From Jacaranda mimosifolia (taxonomy: Eukaryota > Streptophyta > Magnoliopsida > Lamiales > Bignoniaceae), in the NCBI GenBank assembly GCA_018894105.1, contig CM032127.1, forward strand, positions 32,848,260-32,912,259: a DNA stretch of 64,000 bases, in the 5' to 3' direction. The position numbers and the translations under genes were made by a program. The notes under the pieces were generated by a model. That model made no database searches. It was given only the letters and a program-made list of their open reading frames with translations, and was not told the origin of the DNA. Shown one piece after another: positions 44,859-55,964 of this stretch (positions are counted from its first letter, which is position 1; each line of letters opens with the position of its first letter).

Positions 44859-46986
44859 ATTGAATGATCTCTTGTATATGGCCACATTAATCTCATGCAC
44901 CATATCACTTCACTGGCATTTGGATGAAGTCCTTAGATCACTTAAGACTAAGGGACTTGGTCACGCACTAGGTGGTGATCATGGAATAATTCTTACACAG
45001 TCGTGATCTTAAAACATTCTAGGTCATAGGATCTTCAGAGACATGACATCTAAGATCCGGAATAACTTGCACTAACAATGCACAAATCCAAGGGGTTGGA
45101 TATTGCTCCGTTCCATGAGCAATCGAATGTGATACGGGTGGTGTTAGTGGGTGGCTGTTACAGAACAAGGCACTGAAGACCCACTGGAGACTCCATTAGG
45201 TAGCCATAGTGGCAAGTCGGTAGTGGTTAGTTCTCCTGCTTATGCTAGTGTATATTATTAGTCCTCTAACCTTTAGATCCATGGTAACCTTGTGTCCGGT
45301 CCTCATGCTTTGACTCATCCTTGGTCACTTAGTAGGCCGTTCGAGGTGAGATTGGGTATGAGCTACCTGGCGTGGAGGTTTGTAAGATCCAAGAGGGAAT
45401 CCGACTCCTCGCTTTTGTGAAGAGCGAGTACATCTCCTATGCATTCTATAATGATTGATTTCAAGAAATCCTTGCGCAAGGTGGTATGATAATTTGGGAA
45501 AGAATTTTTCCAAAGTTGAGGTCATACAAACGAATCGGACATTTATAATAAAAGCATAGAATCGAGGCTATTAGGGAGCCGACAAATATCTTGCCCTAGG
45601 CCTCTTTCAGGAGATAGGAGACGGCAAAACCGTATTTGCGTGGAACGCATAGAACTTTAAACGGTTCTTATATAGACATTCATTATGACCAATTAATTGG
45701 GCTCCATAGGCTTGAGGTTGGACATTGACCATGGAGATTAGGTACTCTTCAATTGATGAGATTGATTGAATCGAGTCGACTAGTTTAAAAAGAGTTTTAA
45801 ACTAGAATGAATATTAAATATTCAAAAGACACAACGGGTTGTGAGCCTATGTCCAATGAAAGGTAGAATCCAATGGGTCACACACAAAAGCTAAAAGACC
45901 TTCCTAATTGATGGAGAAATTTTTCTAAGTGTTAGAAAGATAACCTTTTTCCATGGCTGATTTTTGGGAGACTTTTGAAGATCAATTTTGGCTTGATTAA
46001 TTTAAGTGTTAAATTAATCAATTAATTTAAGGAGTTAAATTAGGCAAATAATTAAAGAGTTAATTATTTGGTGCCACATTGATCATCAATTGATCAAAGT
46101 TAACTTAAGGGGTTAAGTAGACTAGAGTAAACTTAAAGAGTTAAGTTTACTTGACTTAATTGTTAAGTCAAGGTTAATTAGTTAAATTAATTAGATTAAT
46201 TTAATTAATGGAAGAACAAGGATTTTAAGAGGGAAAATTAAAATTGAATTTGAATTAATTTGGAATAAGATTCCAAGTTGGCAAGTTGGCAAGATGAAAT
46301 TCAAATTCAATTGAAATTCAAATTGCCAACTTGCACACAACTAATTTTTGGTCCCCACATCCTCATGGGACACTCTAGATATAGATATAGAGCTAGATGA
46401 AATTTAGTGTAATTTTCTGCGTTAGAAAATCAAATTCTAAATGATTTCCCTCCAAAAAACCTTTCTAGGCAAGATATTCATGTGTTGAATTCTTCATTTT
46501 CTTCCTTACCAAAACTCTCCAAAACCGATCATACTCCATCTCCAGCTTCATATCTAATTCAACTTAGGATCTCATCTTTGGTGTGTGGATCAATGTTGGA
46601 GGTGATTTCGCGTGAGATCGTTGTTTCACAGTTTTCTGCAGATCGTCTGACTTTACGAATTTTTTTTGGAAGTTGTGATGCAATTTTTGATCCAAATTCT
46701 CTGCTGAAGATAGCCTAAGGTGTTTGGTATCTCCCATATTTTTTTCTGAATTGATTGAGAGTTTTGGTTGTTCAAATTCGAATATGAATACGTTGCGCCA
46801 GATACATGTGCGAATATGCCAACACTTGGAGATTTGGTTTTCTTCGTTGGATCTTGCTTCTTAAGGTAAGTATCTTCTTCTAATTCTAAATATACTACAT
46901 GGTATGACCCTGGGATGACCGATTGGCATTGGATTTGGTGTTTTAATTTTGAATTATTGTGCATCCTAATGCCGATTGTTCCTTCA
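44859..46986 (+). repeat. 5' LTR of Copia copy A (start missing)
   Basis: Matches the 3' LTR from TTGATTGAATGAT (52917) onward and ends CCGATTGTTCCTTCA at 46986. The TATA-like sequence is altered: CTCTAGATATAGATATAG at about 46373-46390 against CTATATATAG in the 3' LTR. The GAGTTAA-type repeats are at 46005-46230. Confidence 0.9.
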
Positions 46987-46988
46987 AG

Positions 46989-47001
46989 TGGTATCGGAGC
47001 C
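46989..47001 (+). promoter_or_regulatory. Primer-binding site of Copia copy A
   Basis: TGGTATCGGAGCC, two bases after the LTR. It differs at one position from TGGTATCAGAGCC, the complement of the 3' end of initiator methionine tRNA that primes most plant Copia elements. Confidence 0.88.
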
Positions 47002-48963
47002 AATATCATGCACTTATTTGGATTTTTTGTGGACAATTGGATCATGTGATGATCTGATTGAATTCACCACATACTTGATTCATTGGTGAATTGGAGTATG
47101 CGGATTTAAGATGCTTGTGGTTCTTATCCTTGATGAGTTGAAAGCATGTTATTATGTGATTTAATTGTTGATTCGTATAACTAGCATGTTTTAATTCATA
47201 CTTGTTAATGTTGAATTTTGATTTGGCATTAATTGATGTTATATGTTGACATAGCATGTTTAGGAATTACTGAAAGTGTTTTGGTCTTTTTTGGATCCAA
47301 TTGGATTGGAGTTTGTTTGGAGTTTTTTGAAGAATATGATTCTTACATGGATTAGTTTTTTTTGAAGCATGATTGAGCACCTTATTTTTCAGTTTTAGAA
47401 GCAGTTTTGAGTATGAAAAATGGACAGAAATTTGTGTTAATATGTTAGAAACATATGCTAGATTTATTGGTGCATAAAAGTTGAACTTTTGGGGCTTGAA
47501 TTGCCCCCTAGAGGCGAACGGCCAGCAGCGGCCGGCCATGGCCGAGCGCTGCCTAGCCAACGTGTGGCCAGCCTGGTTGGCAGCTGCATGGTATTGCCTT
47601 GGGGGGGATTTTTGAGCTCACAAAATGTTCCTTTGTTGCTCAAAAGTCTTTTGTATCACACATGACTCATGTATAAGTGTTGTGCAAGGTCTCAAGTTTA
47701 TGTTTGACATTTTTAAGTGCTTCTTAAAATTAGTTAAAGTTAATCTCCAAGGTAGTTGCATTATTGTTATGCATAACCAATTATTTGTTTATGGGATGAG
47801 CATTTAATTGATGGAATTAATTGTTAATTCTAGTTTATTTATTGTTCATTTAATTGTTGAATGGATGATGAATGAATGGGGATGATCATGAGCCTTTAAT
47901 ATTGATTTATTTATTTTTAAGTTGTTGAAAAATGGTTGTATTAAATTGTGGCTTGCATGCCTCTTAAATTCATCTTGTAATTGTTATGAGAGTAAAATCA
48001 CTAGGAGTGAAGATTTCTTTCTCATGTAAATGTTACAAAGAGGAAAGGAGTCCATTGGAGGCATGAAGACTTTTTGAAGGCCCATGAATGTATGGGATAC
48101 AATCATGTAATAGCTAGATTTAATCAATCCACTTAAAATCAACTAAGTGATGCACCTATGGCTCTAAGTGCATCACTTGGTTAAGGCTCATGGTCATCCT
48201 ACCCTAGATGTATGGTAGGCGTATTTACTTATTTATGCTTTCCATATCCTATTATTGTATGCGATGCAAGACTAGGATATAGAGAACCCAAATAAGAAGA
48301 TAAAATGATGAGATCTTTACAAGCTAAAATCCCCCTACTTGGAAAGTCTAAGTTTTCAAATATTAAGTCAAAATGGATTTCAAATTAAAAGGAGTTTTAA
48401 TTAATCCAAGCCTTCTACCAATAGTAAATGGCATGATGATGCTACCATTTTTGTGTGATATATATCCGGTCACGGGGGTCACACTTAAGTGGAAAGTTGT
48501 GACCATATATTGAGCATACGATGCATCTTTGAATTAAGAATGCCTACACATTATACACTCGATCACGGGGGATGATGTGGTGCCCGTCTTGAATCAAAGA
48601 ATGATTGGTAGGTTTGACTTAATGCCAAGTAATGTAGAGGTCATCCTATTATGGGGATCTACATGAAAGGGTGAGGTAAAATATATCAAGAATTGTATAA
48701 GATGCAATTAGCAAAAGTTGCTTACCTTTGGATTACTAGTAGATATACATCCGATCACGGGGGTCTATTTGCAAGTCCTTGGGATCTTGATTCTCACTAG
48801 GAAATATGATTTCCTGAATACTTTTTGGGGGTAAAGTATTTGATAAAATAGTAGGAGAAAAACATGCTTGAAAGACCATAAAACAAGTTTTCTGTATCAA
48901 ATTCAATCACATGCTTATACTCTTTTTTTCACCTCTTGTAGATATTCGAAATCTTCAACTCAA
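47002..48963 (+). other. Leader of Copia copy A
   Basis: About 1.96 kb of non-coding sequence between primer-binding site and gag, longer than in most Copia elements. It holds a short GC-rich island (about 47505-47595, with GCAGCGGCCGGCCATGGCC) in otherwise AT-rich DNA. Three copies of a TCACGGGGG motif lie near 48470, 48563 and 48757. Parts of it recur upstream of gag in copies F2, C and B. Confidence 0.8.
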
Positions 48964-51900
48964 ATGGCCAACAATCTACTCTCAAGCATTTTGGAAACCA
49001 AAAAACTAATCAGACTTAACTTCCAAGACTGGCTTAGGAACCTTAAAATAATTCTTGACTCTAATAATAGGACTTATGTCCTAGATCAATGTCCCATGGA
49101 TACATTGGGCGATGACGCATCTAATGAGGACCGTGAACGGTTTGCGCGATTTGTAGATGATGATCTACAAGTTCGATGCCTTATGATGGCATCCATGACT
49201 AATGAGCTCCAAAAGACTCATGACCATATGAAGCATGCTTGTGAAATCTATAAGCACCTGCAAGAGTTGTATGGTGTGCAAACAAGGCACGAAAGGTTCG
49301 CGCTCTCTAAGAAACTCTTTAGATCACAGATGAGTGAAGGCTCCAACGTCCATGATCACGGTCTCAAAATGATTAGTCTTATTGAGAAGCTTGGATGACT
49401 CAATGTGATCATAGACAATAACCTTTACATAGATTTAATCTTACAGTCATTACCGTCATCGTTCGACCAGTTTGTTATGAACTTCAACATGTCCAAGCAA
49501 GAAATTAAGATTAACAAACTGGTGAACATGCTTGTGACCGCAGAGGCCACGTTGAAAAAGGAGAAACCTCTTATGCTTGCTTCTACCTCTAGGTCGAAGG
49601 GCCCTAAGAAGGGAGGAAAAAGGAAGAAAAGTTCTTCCTCTAAAGGGAAGCAACCCGAGAAGGGTTTCGAGAGAGCTAAGAAAAAGGCTAAGATTGATGC
49701 AAATTGTTTCCACTGTGGTGAGAAGGGTCATTGGAGGAGAAATTGTAAAGCTTACCTTGCTACTCTTGAGAAGGGTATGCTTTTCATTGAAGTGCATTTA
49801 ACGACAAATTCTTCCACATGGGTATTCGATACCGCATGCGGTTCTCACCTCTGTAACTCATTTCAGGGGATGGAAAGAAAAAGGAGTCTGCGTAAAGGGG
49901 ATATGATCCTCCGCCTAGGAAATGGAGCAACTGTTGCTGCCACATTCCAAGGAATAATCAAGCTAGATTTAGGGAATAAAAGCATTGTACTTGATCCAGT
50001 TTTCTATGTACCAAATCTTGCCAAAAATATTATTTCAATTCCCATTCTAGATAATGAAGGATTTGATTTTTTAATATCGAATGGGAAATTGTTAGCATCA
50101 AAGAATGGTTCTTTTGTTGCACAAGGTACATTGACTAATGGATTGTATATACTTGATTCCGAACTTTCACTAATGCACATTCAAACAAACAAAAGGAAGC
50201 AAGATATCCAAGAAAATGCCATGCTTTGGCATGCAAGACTTGGCCATATATCCAAAAATGGGATGAGCAAGTTAGAAGCTCTCAAAGCACTAAATGTTAG
50301 TGGCATTGAGGAACTTCCAACTTGTGAATCTTGTTTAAAAGGAAAAATGAACAAAGCTCCGTTTGTAGGACAATTGGAGTGCTCCACAAATCTTTTGGAT
50401 TTGATCTATATAGATGTTTGTAGACAACTAAGAGTTAGTGGGAGATGAGGTTATTCTTACTTCATCACCTTTACAGATGATCGTAGTCGATTTGGACACT
50501 TGTATCTTATGAAGTACAAATTCGAAGCCTTTGAAAAGTTCAAAGAGTATAGGAATGAAGTAGAAAAGCAACTAGGACTAAGTATTAAAACTCTACGATC
50601 GAATTGAGAAGGAGATTACTTAAGCACCAAATTCTTAGATTATCTAAAGGAGAATGGGATTCTCTTACAATAGACTCCATCCGGCACACCCCAACTCAAT
50701 GAAGTAGTCGAGAGGAGAAACCGCACATTAATAGACATGGTGTGTTCCATGATGAGCTTCTCTGATGTACCAATATCCTTTTGGGGATACGCCTTAGAAA
50801 CGGCAGCGAAGTTACTAAACCTAGTACCTTCAAAGTCGGTGCCAAAAACACCATATGAGATATGGCATGGCGAAGCACCCTCTTACCATTATTTAAAGGT
50901 TTGGGGATCTCCCGCCTACGTAAGACGGACAGTGGGAGATAAGTTAGATAGTAGATCCATCTTGTGCAGGTTTGCGGGATACCTAAGAGAGTCTATGGGT
51001 TATTACTTTTATGATCCCTCAGAACGAAAGGTGTTTGTCTCGAGGAACGCCTATTTTCTAGAAAAGCAATTTCTATTGGATAGAAATGGCGTTGTTATAA
51101 AACTTGATGAAGCTCAAAAAGATCAATAAATCCCACAGGCAGTGGAAACAATTGAATCACAAAAGCCTGATGCACAAACTCTGAGAAGGTCAGACCGAGT
51201 CAAGAAGCAGCCCGAAAGGTTCAAATTTCTTCATAAAACAGGACAGTCGGATAGTGATCCGAGGACCTATGAGGAAGTTATGTTGGACATAGATTCGGGA
51301 CGCTGGCTTGAAGCCATGAGATCCGAAATGGACTCCATGTACTCAAATAAAGTATGGACTTTGGTAGATCCACCAAAGGGAATAGTTCCCGTTGGTTGCA
51401 GGTGGATCTATAAGCGAAAGCTTGGAGTAGATGGAGAAGCAACAACTTTTAAGGCGCAACTAGTGGCTAAAGGTTACATAATCAGAGACCCGGTACTGAC
51501 TTCGAGGAAACCTTTTAACCGATCGCAATGCCTAAGTCCATTCGGATTCTACTTGCCATAGCCGCATATTACGACTACGAGATATGGCAAATAGATGTGA
51601 AAACTGCCTTTCTCAATGGCAACATTGAAGAGGAAATTTACATGGAGCAACCGCAAGGTTTCACACCCAAAGGGAGTGAGCAAATGGTTTACAAACTCCA
51701 AAGGTCTATCTATGGGCTTAAACAAGCATCTCGAAGTTGGAATTTACGTTTTGACAAAACAATCAAATCGTTTGGCTTTGTCAAAAATGTATATGAACCC
51801 TGTGTATATCAAAAGGCCAGTGGGAGTTCTATACAATTTATTATGCTTTATATCGATGACATCCTTTTCATTGGGAATGAGATTGGAATGTTAGAGTATA

Positions 51901-52834
51901 CTAAAGCATGATTATCTACATAATCCTCCATGAAGGATTTGGGAGAAGTGTCCTACGTTTTAGGAATACGTATCTATAGAGATAGATCAAAAAGGATGCT
52001 AAGGCTATCCCAAACCCAGTACATTAACAAAATACTAAAAATGTTTAGAATGGAATAATCCAAGAAAGGATTCCTTCCTATGGGGCATGGCATTCGTCTC
52101 TCAAAGTCTATGGCCCCTAAGACTGAGCAAGAGAAACGAAAGATGTCCCAAACACCTTATGCCTCTGCCATAGGGAGCATAATGTATGCAGTTCAATGTA
52201 CAAGACCGGATGTGGCACACTCGTTAAATGTTACGAGTAGGTTCCAATCCAATCCCGGTGAAAGTCACTAGTTGGCCATAAAGACAATCCTCAAGTACTT
52301 GAGAAAAACAAAGGATTTGTTTTTAGTATACGGCAATGGAGAATTGAAACTAGAAGGGTTTTCGGATTCAAGTTTCCAATCCGATGTAGATGACATCAAA
52401 TCCAGTTATGGATTCATATTTTGCCTAAATGGCGGCGTGGTAAGTTGGAAAAGTTCCAAACAATACACCACGGCCAACTTGACCACAGAGGCAGAACATA
52501 TTGCAGCTTCTAAAGTTGCAAAGGAAGGTGTTTGGATGAAAATTTTCATTCAAGAGTTGAATGTAGTCCCTAGCATAGCTGAGCCAATTGTTATCTTTTG
52601 TGACAACACCGGGGCGGTAGCACATGCTAAGGAACCTAGATCTCATTAGCGATCCAAGCGCATATTGAGGCAATATCATTTGATCTAAGAGATCATTGAT
52701 AGAGGCGGCGTCCGAGTGGAGAGAGTTGCCTCATAAGAGAATATAGTAGACCCACTGACTAACCCCTAGGACAAAAGGTCTTTGAAGGACATCTTGAGAA
52801 GATGGGACTCAAAGTTGTAGGGCATTGGCTTTAG
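48964..52834 (+). pseudogene. Copia gag-pol polyprotein (copy A)
   Basis: Starts at ATG 48964 (MANNLLSSILETKKL). Gag has LVNMLVTAEATLKKEK and zinc knuckle CFHCGEKGHWRRNC (49708-49749). Protease: FDTACGSHL (about 49828). Integrase zinc finger: LWHARLGHIS and CESCLKGK (50224-50345). Core: DVC of IYIDVCRQL, then RSN where the second catalytic aspartate is expected (about 50600), and VVERRN (about 50710). Reverse transcriptase: WIYKRKLGVDGEATTFKAQL, YMEQPQGF, and box YIDD at 51849-51860. RNase H runs to about 52650 (TTEAEHIAASK, FCDNTGA), ending at TAG 52832. One frame holds from 48964 to about 51485, broken by stops at 49396, 50446, 50605, 50671 and 51127. A one-base shift near 51480-51490 moves to the frame used to the end, with stops at 51909, 52269 and 52647. 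Non-functional. Confidence 0.92.
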
Positions 52835-52848
52835 GGCAAGTGGGATAT
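52835..52848 (+). promoter_or_regulatory. Polypurine tract of Copia copy A
   Basis: GGCAAGTGGGATAT directly before the TG of the 3' LTR. The same tract, as GCAAGTGGGAGAT, precedes the 3' LTRs of copies D and C on the minus strand. Confidence 0.8.
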
Positions 52849-55076
52849 TGTTGGAAATAGTGCCCAACAAGCCAATAGATTTGGCCTTGTAAAGCTATTT
52901 TCTTGTAAAAACAATCTTGATTGAATGATATCTTGTATATGGCCACATTCATCTCATGCACCATATTACTTCACTGGCATTTGGATGAAGTCCTTAGATC
53001 ACTTAAGACTAAGGGACTTGGTCACGCACTAGGTGGTGATCATGGAATAAGTCTTACACAGTCGTGATCTTAAAACATTCCCAATCATAGGATCTTCAGA
53101 GACAGGACATCTAAGATCCAGATAGACTTGCACTAACGATGCATAAATCCAAGGGGTTGGATATTGCTCCATTCCATGAGCAACTGTATGTGATACGGGT
53201 GCGTGTTAGTGCGTGCTTGTTACAAAACAAGGCACTGAAGACCCACCGGAGACTTTACTAAGTAGTCGTAATGGCAAGTCGGTAGTGGTTAGTTTTCCTG
53301 CTTATGCTAGTGCATATTATTAGTCCTCGGACCTAAGGATCCATGGTAACCTTATGTCCGGTACTCATGCTTTGACTCATCCTTGGACACTTAGCAGGCC
53401 GTTTGAGGTGAGATTAGCTATGAGCTACTCGGCATGGAGGTTTGTGAGATCCAAGAGGGAATCCGACTCCTCGCTTTTGTGAAGGGCGAGTACATCTCCT
53501 GTGCATTCTATAATGATCGATTTCAAGAAATCCTTGCGCAAGGTGGTATGACAATTTGGGAAGGAGTTTTTCAAAGTTGAGGTCATACAAAGGAATTGGA
53601 CATTTAGAATAAAAGCATAGAATCGAGGCTATTAGGGAGCCGACAAATATCTTGCCCTAGGCCTCTTTAAGGAGATAGGAGACGGAAGGCCCTTATTTGC
53701 ATGGATCACATAGAGCTTTAAACATTTCTCATACGGACAATCATTTTGACCAATTAATTGGGCTCCATGGGCTTGAGGTTGGACATCGGCCATGGAGATT
53801 AGGTATTCTTCAATTGATGAGATCGATTGAATTAAGTCGACTAGTTTAAAAGGAGTTTTAAACTAGAATGAATATTAAATATTCAAAAGTCACAACGGGT
53901 TGTGAGCCTATGTCCAATGAATGGTATAACCCAATGGGTCACACACAAAAGCCAAAAGACCTTCCTAATTGATGGAGAAATTTTTCTAAGTGTTAGAAAG
54001 ATAACCTTTTTCCATTGCTTATTTTTAGGAGACTTTTGAAGATCAATTTTGGCTTGATTAATTTAAGTATTAAATTAATCAATTAATTTATGGAGTTAAA
54101 TTAGGCAAATTATTAAAGAGTTGATTATTTGGTGCCACATTGATCATCAATTGATCAAAGTTAACCTAAAGGGTTAAGTTGACTAAAGTAAACTTAAAGA
54201 GTTAAGTTTACTTGACTTAATTGTTAAGTCAAGGTTAATTAATTAATATAATTTCATTAATTTAATTAATGTAAGAACAAGGATTTTAAGAGGGAAAATT
54301 TAAATTGGATTTGAATTAATTTGGAATAAGATTCCAAGTTGGCAAGTTGGCAAGATGAAATTCAAATTCAATTGAAATTCAAATTGCCAACTTGCACACA
54401 ACTAATTTTTGGTTCCTACATCCTCATGTTGGCATCACACCTCACACACTCTATATATAGATATAGAGCTGGACGAATTTTAGTGTAATTTCAGCATTAG
54501 AAAATCAAATTCTAAATGCTTTCCCTCCAAAAAACCTTTCTAGGCAAGATATTCATGTGTTGAATTCTTCCTTTTCTTCCCTACCAAAATTCTCCAAAAA
54601 CCGATCATACTCCATATCCATATTTAGATCTAATCCAACTTAGGATCTGGAGATTTAGGATCTCATCTTTGGTGTGTGGATCAACGTTGGAGGCAACTTC
54701 TCGTGAGATCGCTATTTCACAGTTTCCTGCAGATCATCTGACTTTGCGAATTTTTTCTGGAAGATGTGATGCGATTTTTGACCCAAATTTTCTACTGAAG
54801 ATAGCCTAAGTTGTTAGGTATTTCCCAGATTTTTTTTGAATTGATTGAGAGTTTTGGTTGGTCAAATTCGTATCTGAATCCGCTGCGCTAGATCCAGTCA
54901 CGAATCTGCCAATACTTGGAGATTTGGTTTTCTTCCTTGGATCTTGCTTCTAAAGGTAAGTATCTTCTTCTAATTCTTAATATACTGCATGGTATGACCC
55001 TGGGATGACCAATTGGCGTTGGATTTGATGTTTTAATTTTGAATTATTGTGCATCCTAATGCCGATTGTTCCTTCA
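52849..55076 (+). repeat. 3' LTR of Copia copy A
   Basis: Complete at 2228 bases, TGTTGGAAATAG to GTTCCTTCA. It holds the GAGTTAA-type repeats at about 54050-54270 and a TATA box CTATATATAG at 54451-54460. A GTAAGTATC sequence follows at about 54956, a possible splice donor in U5. Confidence 0.93.
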
Positions 55077-55344
55077 AAGTTTATAGCAAATGTCCAAATG
55101 TTTAGCCATTATTACTCAAGTTCTAGCCAATTTATTTCTTATCTTGAAAACACTATATTGGTTTAGTGGCAAGAGAAGTGATCATTGACAGCCTACATTA
55201 TATTCCATCACCTCAATCCCCACCAACAATGTTCATTGCCATTGCTGAAGCATGGTTACAGTCTATCAAATTTTCCCATGACCAAATTGAGACTTGCAAT
55301 AAATGTGAAGCATTAGAATCACTAGAAATTGAACACATAAAAGA
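55077..55344 (+). other. Unrecognised sequence with a short open segment
   Basis: Between the end of copy A and the reverse LTR of copy B. From 55148 an open frame reads REVIIDSLHYIPSPQSPPT, MFIAIAEAWLQSIKF and ETCNKCEALESLEIEHIKD, then runs into LTR sequence. It looks composed like coding sequence, but I do not recognise it. There is no convincing start codon; the reading begins after a stop at 55145. Confidence 0.4.
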
Positions 55345-55964
55345 TGTACTCGCCCTTCACAAAATTGAGGAGTTCGATTCCATCTTGAATCTCACAAACC
55401 TCTTTGCCAAGTAGCTCATACCCAACCTCAACCCAAAAGACCCGCTAAGAGGTGAAGGAAGAGTCAAAGCATGATGACAGGACATAAGGTTACCATGGAT
55501 CCTCAAGTCAGAAGACTAATAATATGCACTAGCATAAATGAGAGAATTAACCACTTCCAACTTACCACTACGGCTATCTAGGAGATTCTTTGGAGGGACT
55601 TCAGTGCCTTGTTCTCTAACAAGCACCCATATCTCATACAGATTGCTCATGGAATTGAGCAATATCCAATTCTTGGATTTATGCATCGTTAGTGCAAGTC
55701 TATCTGGATCTCAGATGCCCCATCTCAAAAGATCCTATAACTTGGAAGATTTAAGATCACGATCGTGCACGACTTATTCTATGGTCACTGAACTAAGTCC
55801 CCTAGTCATGTGTGATCTAAGGGCTTTATCCAAATACAAGGGAAGTAATACAAAGCATAAGATGAAGGTGGCCATATAAAGAATATCATTCAATTAAGAT
55901 TGTTTTACAAACGAACAGCCTTTTCAAGACCAATCTAATTAGCTTGCCAGGCACTATTCCAATA
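55345..55964 (-). repeat. 3' LTR of Copia copy B (short form)
   Basis: Reverse-oriented. It starts at 55964 (TATTGGAATAGTGCC, first G of TG changed to A) and matches the first 620 bases of the long LTR. Then it stops near CGAGTACATC. The 5' LTR of copy B stops at almost the same place. Confidence 0.8.

Larger units (their letters stand above)
44859..55076 (+). mobile_element. Long-LTR Ty1/Copia retrotransposon, nearly complete (copy A)
   Basis: About 10.2 kb: 5' LTR lacking its first 68 bases (44859-46986), primer-binding site at 46989, a 2-kb leader, gag-pol 48964-52834, purine tract, and full 3' LTR (52849-55076, 2228 bases). The gag type and very long LTRs suggest the Angela/BARE-like group of Copia (inference). 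Because the outer 5' end is lost, no target duplication can be shown. It is the best reference in the window for the other Copia fragments. Confidence 0.92.

Noticed and set aside
46653..47560. Several minus-strand open frames of 70-130 codons across the copy A LTR end and leader
   Set aside because: They cross the LTR-leader boundary and the primer-binding site and have no motif, so they are chance frames in AT-rich DNA.
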